NCBI GenBank assembly: GCA_036925085.1
Contig: JAUPFP010000001.1
Span: 7,912,688 to 7,976,687, forward strand
DNA: 64,000 nucleotides
From: Brachycybe producta
Lineage: Eukaryota; Arthropoda; Diplopoda; Playtdesmida; Andrognathidae
Direction: 5' to 3'
Shown here one piece after another: positions 12,061-22,800 of this stretch. Under the pieces are notes generated by a model. The model saw nothing but the letters and a program-made list of their open reading frames with translations, did not search any database and was not told the origin of the DNA. Position 1 is the first letter of the stretch, and every line of letters starts with the position of its first letter. The translations under genes were made by a program, and so were the position numbers.

Positions 12061-12748
12061 AGCTCTACATTGTTACATAGGCATAATACCATAATCAGAG
12101 CCTTGTAAAGAAAGTGGCAAAAATGCATATCCAATATTACTGAGTACATTTTGCAATTGTCAATGAAATACACTGTGATTTTAATATGTGTAAGAAATGC
12201 ATTTTTAATTGCTTTACATTAGAGATGGGAAAAATCCTAAATTTTCTCAAAATCTGCATCCGAATCCTAAGAAAATACAAATAGATGAAATTAAATTAAA
12301 TATTAAATTATTAATAATAAAAAAGTGTGGCACGCAGGGTCGCCACAAGGTGATCCGGTGTACCACAGAAATTGCAACAATCGCCGTTTATTATTATTAG
12401 GGCAAGTATTTTTATGTTTTGCATATTTTTTTAGTAATTAAATACGGATGTGCTGATTAAAGTATCATCCCAATTGTGCACCAACCTATCTATACCCTCG
12501 AATTTCTATTCTGTGTATTTTTGCATATTTTGGCGTTGTTGCATAAAAATGCATAAAAGAGACAATTTTCTGTTTTAATGCATATTTTTTGTAGTGTTTT
12601 TTTTTTAATTTCAACTTTTACAACTTTTTTAAGCATTCTTTCAGTTTTGTGTAACTAATGTGAATCAGGGACTAACCCTCATCTTAAGCTTAAATAAATC
12701 CTCCTACACATCTTAATTAATATAGGCCTTTTTGCAATCTAGGGCATG

Positions 12749-12830
12749 ACAATGAGGGCTAAAGTTACCCTTTTAATACAGTGGACTTTTCTGTCCACTG
12801 TACTAAAAGGGTAACTTTAGCCCTCATTGT
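12749..12830. repeat. 82-bp near-perfect hairpin
   Basis: Two 38-nt arms, starting ACAATGAGGGCTAAAGTTAC, differ at one pair and are separated by the 6-nt loop TTTTCT. Its position directly beside a MITE and inside a hAT element suggests a small foldback transposon. A transcribed copy would form a long stable stem. I see no target duplication. Confidence 0.7.
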
Positions 12831-12839
12831 TTGTTCCCC

Positions 12840-13045
12840 AGAGGCAATTAGAAATTGGGACAAACAGAAGTTGGTTCCGCTCATTTTATGATGAACAGCA
12901 ACTTCTAATTGGTTTGTTGTGTGGTTCGACGTTGAAAAGGGCGGAGCATGTGACGTCAAACTACATAACCAACAATTAGAAGTTGCCGTTCATCATAAAA
13001 AGGGCGGAGCCAACTTCTGTTTGTCCTGATTTCTAATTGCCTGTA
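12840..13045. mobile_element. hAT-type MITE, 206 bp, 8-bp TSD
   Basis: The terminal inverted repeats are about 75 bp and begin AGGCAATTAGAAAT, continue through GACAAACAGAAGTTGG and the GGCTCCGCCC box, and include ATGATGAACRGCAACTTCTAATTG. An exact 8-bp duplication TGTTCCCC flanks it at 12832-12839 and 13046-13053. It belongs to the same broad group as 7354-7488. No coding capacity. Confidence 0.8.
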
Positions 13046-13081
13046 TGTTCCCCTCATTCATTGAATATCCATTGTAGCACA

Positions 13082-13827
13082 TGTAACGACCCGACTTGGT
13101 CGTTACGATGACCCCGGTAAATTTAAACAACTTACCACCGCTTGATACTCCTTGGGACGGGTCGAAGCGGACGGTCAACCCTCCTCTTGACCGTCCGCTT
13201 CACGGGTAGCATCGAATGGAGGATCCTCCCCGAGGATCGATGGTCGAATGGCCGCCGAAAAGACGGAGAACCCATGGTGAACCCCCGGTGGATCTCACCG
13301 TGGGTGACGACGCGAAGAACCGGCCGACATGACGAAGTAGCACGCCGAAACAGGATGGTGAAGTGCCGGCAAAACCCCACCAGCAAACCCCCACCCTCCC
13401 GCGGTTGCTTCCCCTATTATTACTAAAAATGAAGAGACACGGACACCAGGTTGAGAGTGAAAACAATAGATAATTATAATTTATTCGAGAGAATAATGGT
13501 AAAAAGACTCACTATAATCTGCTGGATTAATTATCCAGCAGAACACAAACAGAAGATGGTCCCAGTTGATATTTAAGATGAGTGGTGGCCATCTTGGCCA
13601 CCTGTTGAAATTAGATGGAGCACAATCACAAACCATGCATAAGCCATCAAGGGTTCAATTTCACTGGCCACCGCCATTATATACCACCCCCAGGCTGCTC
13701 CACCTGGGGGAGGACAGTGACCCTTTGCTGACCATTTTGTCGTCTGCCTGTCAGGCAAACAGGCGCCTAGCAGACGACACAGGAGTTTTAGTTTTGCTCC
13801 ACAAAGGAGCAAAACTGGGTCGTCACA
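13082..13827 (-). mobile_element. Solo LTR of a Ty3/gypsy element (fossil)
   Basis: It begins TGTAACGACCCGACTTGGTC and ends ACTGGGTCGTCACA, the same termini as the 827-bp LTRs at 15945 and 28208, but it is shorter (746 bp) and clearly diverged. A 4-bp repeat, CACA, lies on both sides (13078-13081 and 13828-13831). On the minus strand it keeps a TATATAAT box (13676-13683), as do the other two LTRs. It is an older relative left by LTR-LTR recombination, inserted in the hAT element at 12220-14278. Confidence 0.8.
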
Positions 13828-14348
13828 CACAGGTATATAAACTTAGCTTGTTTTAGTTTGGGCATTTTGCAATAGAATTTTTGCTTGGTACTGTGTATTT
13901 TTTTAAAAAAAAATGCCAAAAGTTTCTTAAAGTAAAGTTTGCTTAAATAGAAATTCAGGTTCTGGATTCCCTGGTGTACATACGACAGATGAGAAAAGTC
14001 TGGAGCTGATTTTTTTACTGCATATTTTTGTGTTTTAGTGCATTTGCATGCATATTTTAGGATTTTTGCTGCATAAAAACACTTGTATTTATTATTATTG
14101 AACAATTCTATTGAACGTCAATGGAGTTAAAACTAATTTTACCAAAGTTTTTAACAAGTTTTTTTAGGTTGGACTTCAAAAGATTCGAAAGACAAAAAAA
14201 GCACGAAGATTCGAGTTTTCAAATCTCGAATATTTTTCAAGCTTCGCGGGATTCGATGATTCGAATGGCCCATGCCTCCTTTACATTTAAAAATATTTAT
14301 AAGTGTTTTTTAAAAGCCGGTTCCAATGCAACCAGTGGCACTGCACGG

Positions 14349-14790
14349 TGTAACACCCTGTATTTCGCCTTTCTGTCCTTCTGGCTATCGGCGGATGGAT
14401 ACCCGTTGATGAATGGTCCCTGGGGCATGGGTACACCTGTGAAGGTGTACACAGGCCCTAAATATAAAATACCATGTTTCGATACATTCTGGGTCCATAT
14501 ATATCGAAACATGAAATAACTCATTTAATGGTCCAGTGGCGAAAGCACGCCACAGTCTGAAACTATTCTCTGATTTAATATCATTTAAATGATTGTGTGC
14601 ATTAAATTACGTATCAACGACAATCTACATTCGTCTCACCTGTCTTAACTATTCTTTTCAGCACCAGCATCGATACCACAAAATACCTTAGAGAACGACC
14701 CCGGCACCGATTGGACTCAGGTAGTATATTCAAAACTCGAAGTGAAAAGCTGTATCCGCTCTAACTAAGAGAGTCTACAACCTGAGTTTG
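14349..14790 (+). repeat. LTR-like repeat, copy 2 (fossil)
   Basis: It starts TGTAACACCCTGTATTTC, a plausible LTR start, and carries CATCGGCGGATGGATACCC-type sequence that recurs at 53357-53505. From 14516 it matches the copy at 11786-12060 through GACCCCGGCACC. The segment after that point may be the beginning of an internal region. It is broken, with no coding frame. The family is not assigned. Confidence 0.4.
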
Positions 14791-15239
14791 ATCCTATGGA
14801 GCCCAAACGGCCTTTCTAAATGGTCGCGCGCCCAAACGTCCCATTCTCTCAATATATATGTCAAAAAATTTAGCCATTTTTAAACCTCTTTAATTATGTT
14901 TTAAGTGAAAATACTTTTTTAAAAAATTCGGGCTAGTTAACCACTATTATTCAGTTTTGAATGATTGGACATAAAAAACAAACTTAGTTTTAGAATTGTA
15001 AATTTCTAAGATAAGTGGTTTCATGTTTATATCTTTAAAAATGAACTTTATTTTCAATTTTTGTTTTAATCTAAAGTAACTGAACTGTTTTAAATTGTAT
15101 TATATGACGTTTACAAAAAAAACGAGGAAAACGAAATTTGACGTTTTGTAAATTTTCATAAAAAAGTATATTTTAAATAGATATTATCATGAAAATATGT
15201 TTATTAAGCCCATAGCAAATTAGGCAACCAATCAAGCCA
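14791..15239. other. AT-rich non-coding stretch
   Basis: Poly(A/T)-rich sequence without recognisable gene or repeat termini. Confidence 0.4.
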
Positions 15240-15592
15240 GCAACAGCAACAGTCACTGGAAACTGTTATGTTAGGTGTATTTTTGTTTGTTTTTTGACAC
15301 CTAACAAAGGAATATCAGAATCCACATGGACAATTGCTGAGGATGATTCCTTGAGTGACCACTGCTACATTCACTGTGCAATTCACATGCATGTGACCAC
15401 AGCAATACGACAACAAGGGTTTAACTGAAAAAAAGCAGATTGGGCACAGTTTACAGCTGAAATGAATAACAGAATGCCTGAGGTATTTGGCCAGCAGGCA
15501 AGATGCTGAAAAGGCTGCAGAAAAATTACAGCAGGCATGTATTATGGCCTGTGAAGCTTCTATGCCACGACGAGCCACTCTAGTTGCGAGCA
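15240..15592 (+). pseudogene. LINE endonuclease C-terminal fragment
   Basis: The + strand reads WTIAEDDSLSDHCYIHCAI and then GFN-KKADWAQFTAEM across one stop codon. The S-D-H motif followed by ..I.F/I.. and a W..F-E segment is the end of apurinic-type endonuclease domains in Jockey/I/R1-type LINEs, where the reverse transcriptase would follow. No RT domain is present, so it is truncated at its 3' side, where a Ty3/gypsy scrap is joined. Moderate confidence from motif alone. Confidence 0.45.
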
Positions 15593-15712
15593 TTTTTCGA
15601 CCATTTTCCTGATGATCTCCCGTTGTTCGGGGCTGCTCCTTCGGAGAGGTTCCCGTATGGGGGCATGATCGCCAGTGTCGATCCGATGCTCGGTCAGGTT
15701 GGTGCATCCAAG
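15593..15712 (-). mobile_element. Ty3/gypsy RT-region scrap (fossil)
   Basis: The minus strand reads LTEHRIDTGDHAPIREPL followed by SPEQREIIRKMVEK. This is the segment that precedes the reverse transcriptase in Ty3/gypsy-type polyproteins. It is about 120 bp long and plainly broken, unrelated in sequence to the neighbouring 13-kb element. Age cannot be judged from so little. Confidence 0.5.
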
Positions 15713-15904
15713 AGTGGAAGTGGGTTAACTGTTGCTCATGATGCCTGGTTCACACCTCGGAAAAATAATGTTTTTTGGCCTAATTACAAAACGCAATGTC
15801 GATTTGAGAAAGCATTAACATCAGGCGAGGCACCTGTGGAGGACACCTGGGAATTGTTTGCTGTTCAACATCAATTTTATTCTTCAAGTACTTTGCATTT
15901 ATAA
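15713..15904 (+). pseudogene. DUF4806-type gene, 5' piece (split by LTR element)
   Basis: The frame gives VAHDAWFTPRKNNVFWPNYK followed by a FEKALTSGEAP..TWELFAVQHQF segment. This is the N-terminal module usually found in arthropod and cnidarian DUF4806 proteins (W-x-n-C/V-F-WP... then W..F.V). The next module of the same protein type appears at 29050, directly beyond the Ty3/gypsy insertion. I read the two as one locus, with the insertion in or beside an intron. The function of the family is unknown. The start codon is not clear because this piece is joined to unrelated sequence on its left. Confidence 0.55.
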
Positions 15905-15944
15905 TCACAATGATTAATATGTTTAAATAATACTACATAAATTA

Positions 15945-16771
15945 TGTAACGACCCGACTTGGTCGCTACAATGACCTACGGTAAATTTGTCTTACTTACC
16001 GCCGTTGACCCTCCTTGGGACGGGTCGAAGCGCTGGCCAGCCCTCCTCTTGCACCCGTCCGTGCCACGGGTAGCGCCGATCGGAGGATCCTCCCCGCCGC
16101 AAGTCGACGGACGAATGACCGCCGAACAAGTCGAGGAATCCACGGTAGATTCCCGATGAATCCTACCGTGGATAAACCGCGCGCGAAGCACCGGCCGACA
16201 CGATGGCAAACATGCCGAAAACAGGACGGTGGTGGGCGGCAACCCCTGCCGATAACCCCCACCCTCCCCGCGGTAACTTCCCCAGTAATTTGATCAATAA
16301 AGACACGGACACAGTGGTTATAGAGAGTGAAAATAATATGAATAGATTTATTCACCAAGAATAAACAAAAACACTCACTATAAGTGAAGACAATATCTGC
16401 TGGTTAACAACCAGCAGAGAGGCAAATAAATAGATGCAAATAGATGATTTAAGATGAGTCTCCAGGCTAATCCAGCCAGGAGAGCAGGTCACAGACCTCC
16501 AACCTAAAAGTTGGAGTGGCAGCCATCTTGCCACCTGAAGAATAGTGAAGAGAGCAACACAATCCCTGTACACACATCAAAGGGTTTCACTCCACTGTCC
16601 AGTATACAATGGCCACCGCCATTATATACACCCCCAGGCTGCTCCACCTGGGGGAGGACAGGGACCCTTGCTGGCCATTTTGTCGTCTGCTTGGCAATGA
16701 ATTTGACAAGTGCCTAGCAGACGACATGGGTTTTAGTTCTGCACCAAAAGGAGCAGAACTGGGTCGTCACA
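15945..16771 (-). repeat. 3' LTR of the Ty3/gypsy element
   Basis: 827 bp, TG...CA. On the minus strand it carries a TATATAAT box (16621-16628) and an AATAAA signal (16347-16352) downstream of it, the expected U3-R order. It is the 3' LTR in element orientation. Confidence 0.93.
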
Positions 16772-16851
16772 ATCCTCTCAACTTCCCTGATCCGCCCCGG
16801 GATCAGGTCGGCTGAGCCAGCAAGGATTGCGCCCATGACCCCCACTCAGTT

Positions 16852-19800
16852 TCAGACTGATTTCTTCGGTGGTGGATTCATCGGAGCCACCATCCACTCC
16901 GACATCCACCGACGTATCCACCATGAACACATCCGGGTGTTTCTCCACCCGAGACCGACATCGAAATCAGTCCCCCTGAGTCTTAACACCTCTTGCTGAC
17001 GAAACGCTTCGACGGCAAGTGTGTCAAGTTGCGGACTCTGACGAAGAGTCCGACTTGTAAGAAGGTCTACGAGGGCGGCCGCGGGATCGGACAAGCTACC
17101 TCGTAGAGGGTGGGTGACAAATTCTCCCACCATTCCTTCCAAGTCGCAGCCAAGAAGACGCTGGACGTATGGGGCCGCGAGCTGGGCTATACGTACGAGC
17201 CCAGCTCCTGTCCCCACCACGTCTAGAACAGCAAAGCATCTCCTTACCGGGTTGACGACCAGCAACACCGGATAGTCTGTACTGCCAAATGCCAGCACAT
17301 ATCGCATGGCAAATGACGGCAACGACGGCGTCCACGGAACTGGGAGTGGCTCTCCCAGACGATAGTATCCGTGGTATTGGTACCCCTCCATTCCCGGCTG
17401 GTCCTGCCACAGACCAAGCCGGTTATTCAGAAAGACCTCTCCTTCTGAATACGGAGGCTCCGCACCAAAGCGTCGACCCTCGCCCTCGGGCTCAGGAGAC
17501 TTGGCTCTTTCTTCCGGTCCTAGGGCCGCAAAGACCCCATCATCGGGACCCGGAGAGAAGGGTGTCCTTCCTACGGAAGGCACGGGACCACGTTTGGCGG
17601 GAACGTCATTTTTCCCCGCCGGGCTGCCCCCACCGCTAGGTAACGGTGAGCTGACCCGGTGGAGAGTTCCCACCGACCGGACTAACAAGTTCGGTACCGC
17701 CACCACCTTCGGGGAGGATGACGGTATACCGAGAACAACGTCTCGCATTGACCGATCATCCATCCGCGCCGTCGTGCTATGACGGGTATGGTGCGGCTGG
17801 CTCCCGGCCGACACGGTCGCACCGTGTCGGGACTCCTCCTCCTCGGTCCCGATACTTCCACCACCACCAGTCCCCTGGGACACACGGGTGGAAGCTTTCG
17901 GACCTCCCTTCTTCTCATGATGGGCCTTCTTGCCCTTCTTTTTCTTCTTTTTCTTTTTCTTCTTTTCATGAGAAGAAGGTTCACCGTGCTGTGAGCTGGA
18001 TGCACCGAAGCTCACAGACTTACCGGGCCGGTCAGTCTTAGGAGGGTGGTTAGCCCCCTTCGATTGACCGGACTTACTAGTCGCAGACTTTCTAGCCGAA
18101 GCTGTACTAGTCTTTGAACTAGTTCCCGTAGCCGAACCGACGGTCGAGGATGCTCGTGTCGCCACGAAGCGTCCCTTTCCGTCCCGGGGAAGATCTCTCT
18201 TCTCCGGGGCAAGGGTCGGCTGACCCTTGCCACCAACAGGTTTAACTGCCGCACCTTGGTGAGGTGCCTTGGCAGCTTGTATCGCCCCCCTCTGGGCGAT
18301 ACGCTGTTGGCCAGCGGCCGTGGCGGCACTCGGAATAGGAGTGGCACCAACTCCGACGGGAGGTTCCCCTGTACTGAGCGGATCCCGGGCATCAGCTTCC
18401 CGCAGGGGCGGAAACTGAGAGGCCTGGAGCTCAAACTCCCGACGGTGTGCAGCCTTCTTGTCCCGCTGGACAAGGGCAGCACATCTGGCCGCTTGTGCCT
18501 GGTGGTACCGCAAGCGGTCCTCCTGGCTCCACTTTCCTTTGGGAAAGCCGGCCGGACCTCCACGAGAGGTCTTAGCCTTCTTTCCCACCGGATTACTGGC
18601 CAAAGGTGGGGTGAAGGGGCGGGGACGTTTCTGTCCCTGACCACCACCACCACTGGCGCGAGTGCTCTTCCTCGGAGCGGGAGGAGAAGGCTGATTGGCC
18701 TTCTTTTCCGCTCTTCGGTCCCTCTTGGGAGTTGCAGACTGCCAGCTTGAACAGCCAGCCTCCGCTTCGGTTGGTCCCGAAACCGGAGGCTGACCAACAG
18801 GCCAGGCAGCACCAGCAGCTCCCTCAGGATGAGCTGGCGACACAGGGAGAAGACCCACTGCCGGCGTAAACTTCGCCAAGGCAGCCTTCGTCCTCTCCAA
18901 CTGTGCCTCCCTCTTCGCCAGGGCTTTCATCCTGGCGGTGTACCGAGCAGCTCCGGACTTCTTTTTGGATTTAGAACCGTCCTTACGGAACTGCTGGGTA
19001 GGGTACTCCCCAACGAAGTAGCGTTTCCCATCCGACGCCAGGAAACCACCTGACGCCGATTGGTACTGCGCGGCTTCATCCTGCCTTTCCAGACAGGCCG
19101 CTTCCGTCTCCCCAACAGGGTCGACCGGAATTGGACTGCCCTTCCGGGCTGGAGTACCCTCCTGGGATCCGGTCACAGACCGTTTACCCAGGGAGCCTGA
19201 TCCTCTCCCTTCAGACTCCGAAGAGTCCTCTGAAGAGAGGATCCGTTGGCCTCGCCACCGCCTGGAGACGGGCACCACATCATCTTCCAGGGTGTCCATC
19301 TCCGCCTCCGTGTCGATGACCAGGGTTCCTCCCAAGGAGGCATCCCTGCTTCCCTCAGCCAGGCTAGCCAATTCTAGCCGGCCTTGGTCCGCCGGAGGAT
19401 CACACTTCGTCAAAGAGGTAGCTGCCAAACCGGTGGCCACCTCTTCGACGGGCGTGCTGGCCCGCACCGGCTCACCAACCGCCGGGATCTCCATGGCTCC
19501 CAACTTAATGGTCGCCCTCGGAGAACCCACGGTGGGAGGCGGTGTCAACCGTCCCCAAACAGACCCATAGTATAGAGGGGTCCGAGGGGACGGCTGGGTC
19601 ACCACAGCATCATCAGCCAATAGCAGACCCAAAGGTCCGCCGTCGGCCAAGTCAGCTATGGCCCGACCCAAAGAGTCCGGGGAGCAAGCGGCATCCGACT
19701 CCAACAGCTCTGCATCACCCGGATGCAACGAGCTGAGGGAGGAGGAACCGCTGCCACCCCCGCCAGTTTCGTCCTTCTCCGCCGTGGCTACCTGAAAAAG

Positions 19801-22800
19801 ATCAAAAAACATCATAAGTATTTGACCTACTACGGTAGGAAACATTTTCCACGGACCAAAACCGCGAAAAAATGCTTTCCGGCCGGGCAGGCACCGTGGT
19901 ACACGGCCAAAGCCGTCCCCAACGGTAATTGCACGGTCGGAACCGGCCAAAAATAGTTTTGGTCGGTCCAAATTCCGTAATTTTACGTTCGGTATCTTGG
20001 GCGGTGATTTCCACGGTAAATCACCGTAGGAAATCCCGTTTCCACCGTGCATATCCCGTGACCCACGGTAAAAACCGTCCTTCACGGGAATCGCACGGTC
20101 GGAATCGGCCAAACAGGTGTTTGGACCGTCCAAACCTGGCACCGACACTTCAGGTTCGTTGGGGAGTGATTTGCACGGACAACTACCGTGCAAAACCACT
20201 TTCTGTCCGTTAGAACACCGTGGACCACGGTCGAAACCATTTTCCACGGTGGTTTCACGGACAGAACCGTGCAAAAACACCTTTTCACCGTCTAAACTCC
20301 GTAGAACTTGGTCCTCACCAAGTCCCACGGCGTTCTGACGGTAAAACACCGTGTTCTCCACGGCCCCATCAGCGGTAGCATCACCGTCAAAACTATGACG
20401 GTGACGCCTCCACCAAAACCACGTGTTCAAGCGGTCAATGACCGCTTGACACACCCAAAAGCAATAAAAGAATACTGCCAAAGGGCAGGAAAAGGAAATT
20501 CCCCTTTGGGGACTTACTTTGTTTTTTGTAGCATCCAATAAGCCTGAGTTTTTGCCGTTTTTTCGGTGAACTTTTCGTTTTTTAACCAAATTAGCGGCAA
20601 ACGACCGTCTAAATTTTAATTTAAAGGCAAGATGGCGTTTAGCCGCTAATTTCACCGGAGGAACGGCTAACAGCGGCGGCTTGGCGGCTAAAACAGTATT
20701 AGCCGCCTCCATTGCTGTTACCATAGAGATTCTACCGTCGTCTGCCACAATAGGAGCAGATACACGGCCTGAATCTCTATGGAAAGACTCAGGAGAGAGA
20801 TATTTAGGGGAAATCACTGCTGCAGATTCCTCTTCGAGTTTGCAGTTGGGAATGGTGGATTTCTCCACCCAGCTCCCCCTGGACAACCGGCATCTGTCCG
20901 TGACAGACAGGCGGCGCCCAGTCCAGGGGTCACTGCGCTCCCAATCCTTATTTCCCCAATTCAGGTCATCATCCCACAACAGGGAATGACCTGCTCTCTC
21001 CCACCAGGACAGGGACTTCCAAAGTCCCTGCACCACCCTGGTGCCAATTGGAGCTCCAGAGGAAGCTTGCATAACCTCAAAGGCCCTGGGTTTCCTCGGA
21101 CGGAGGTAATACCGGGGCCGAGGTGCTTCCTCTGCCTCAGAGTCAGACGACTCCACCACCAAGCTAGGCTGGCCAGAAGGTCCTGGAGAGATATCATCCC
21201 TCCTTTCACTTCTAGCTGACCCAGACTCAGCATCACTGGACCCTTCAGAGTTCGATGAGGTTTCAGAGCCACCTAGGCCATCTTCCTCACGAACCCCACA
21301 TGTGGGAATGTACGGCTTCAAGTTATCAACGTGAAACCGGTCCCGCACCTTCCGACCATACCCATCTACGAATTCTATCTCGTAGACTAGGTCGGAAACC
21401 TGCCGGACCACCGTACCCAGTTCAGCCTTGTAAGCGAAATTCCACTTCTTGGCTTGACCGAGCTTCCCAGCCATATCCCTTATCCAGACCTTATTACCAG
21501 GCTGGTATCGGGGTGGCTCCACCCGGCCGGCGTCATACCGACTCTTCTGTCTTCTTTGAGCGGCTGCCAAATTTTGACGAGCACGCTCTTCCACGGCTTG
21601 CTGGTCGGGCAAGTCGCGGACCGGACCGTTAGGGAGGAGATTGTCAATCCCCAACCTAGGCTCACGACCAAACAACAATTGGTACGGAGACACTTCCGTG
21701 CTCTCCTGCACCGCAGTGTTGTAGGCCCACACGGCGGGCCGCAATTTCTCCCACCAATCACGTTGGTCCTTGAGGGGATCAAGGTAACGCTTGATGGTTT
21801 CCATCACGGTCTTGTTCGTACGCTCCGTAAGCCCATTAGCTTGCGGATGGTACGCCGTCGTGAAGTGCTGCGCTATATTATAGCGCTCCCGGAACTTTCG
21901 CAAAATCTTGCTACAGAACTGGGATCCACGATCCGAGATGAGAGTAGTCGGAGTGCCATACACCGACAAGATCTCATCTTTCAGAAACTTGACAACACAA
22001 GCGGCCGTAGCCCTTCGTACTGCCTTTGCCACGCCGTACCGGGTGAAGTAGTCCACCATAATCAATACATATGTGACTCCACCCACGGACGCGGGAAAAG
22101 GCCCAACGAAGTCCATTCCCCAGGCATGAACCGGGTACTCAGGAACTATGGGTTGCAAGAATCCTTGAGCTCTTGCGAACTGTCGTACTCTCTGACACAC
22201 TAAGCATGACTTAACATACTCCACCGTGTCACGTTTCATACCTAACCAGTAGAAACGAGTACGCATACGTTGGTAGGTCTTGTACACTCCGAAGTGACCA
22301 GCTTCGGAGCTATCGTGCAACTTCCGCAAGCAGAAGGCTTGACACGACCTCGGCACAACCAACACAGTTCTAGTGCGATCCTGAATGGATTTGATGGCAT
22401 ACAACAACTTGTCTGCCACCACGAACTTGAACCTTAAGTCCGAGTCGGGGTCGGTGGAGAGCTCACGCTTCACCTTGGAGCACCAACTGTCGTTGGCCTG
22501 CTCCATTACCCAATCCACCTCAGACCGGATCCGGTAAATCACCTCACCCACGTCGGCTTCGACGTGTTCAGGCAAAGAAGGATCAACAACGTCAGTCACT
22601 GGATACCGACTCAAACAGTCAGCATCCTCGTGAAGTTTCCCCTTCTTAAACTGAATCTTATACCGGTACTCCTGCAACTGCATTTGCCAACGCCCCAACC
22701 TGCCTTGCAGGTTTTTGGCAGTCTGCAAATGACAGAGCGCATGGTGATCTGTGACGATCACAAAGTCCCGGTTAAAGATGTAAGGTCGGAATTTACCCAC

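Larger units (their letters stand above)
12220..14278. mobile_element. Second hAT-type element, inverse orientation, host of nested insertions
   Basis: The left end TAGAGATGGG and the right end GGCCCATGCCTC are imperfect inverses, and an exact 8-bp duplication CTTTACAT flanks them (12212-12219 and 14279-14286). Inside it shares sequence with the 896-1872 element, in reverse order: AATGGAGTTAAAACTAATTTTACC near 14130 and GGTGATCCGGTGTACCAC near 12350. Its own sequence is interrupted by a hairpin element (12749-12830), a MITE (12840-13045) and a solo LTR (13082-13827), so it is the oldest layer here. No transposase frame. Confidence 0.75.

Noticed and set aside
12749-12830. microRNA precursor
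   Set aside because: The stem is too perfect and lies among nested transposons; a small foldback element is the simpler reading.
13142-13856. Open frames of 61-96 codons around the solo LTR
   Set aside because: They lie in LTR sequence whose termini and relation to the full element are clear; no protein domain.
16015-16358. Open frames of 92-120 codons within the LTRs
   Set aside because: They occur on both strands, identical in both LTRs, and overlap each other. GC-rich LTR sequence is open by chance and none shows a domain.
16852-21085. Envelope protein in the pol extension
   Set aside because: No signal peptide, membrane helix, or fusion-type segment is visible, and the extension is in the same frame as pol rather than separate.
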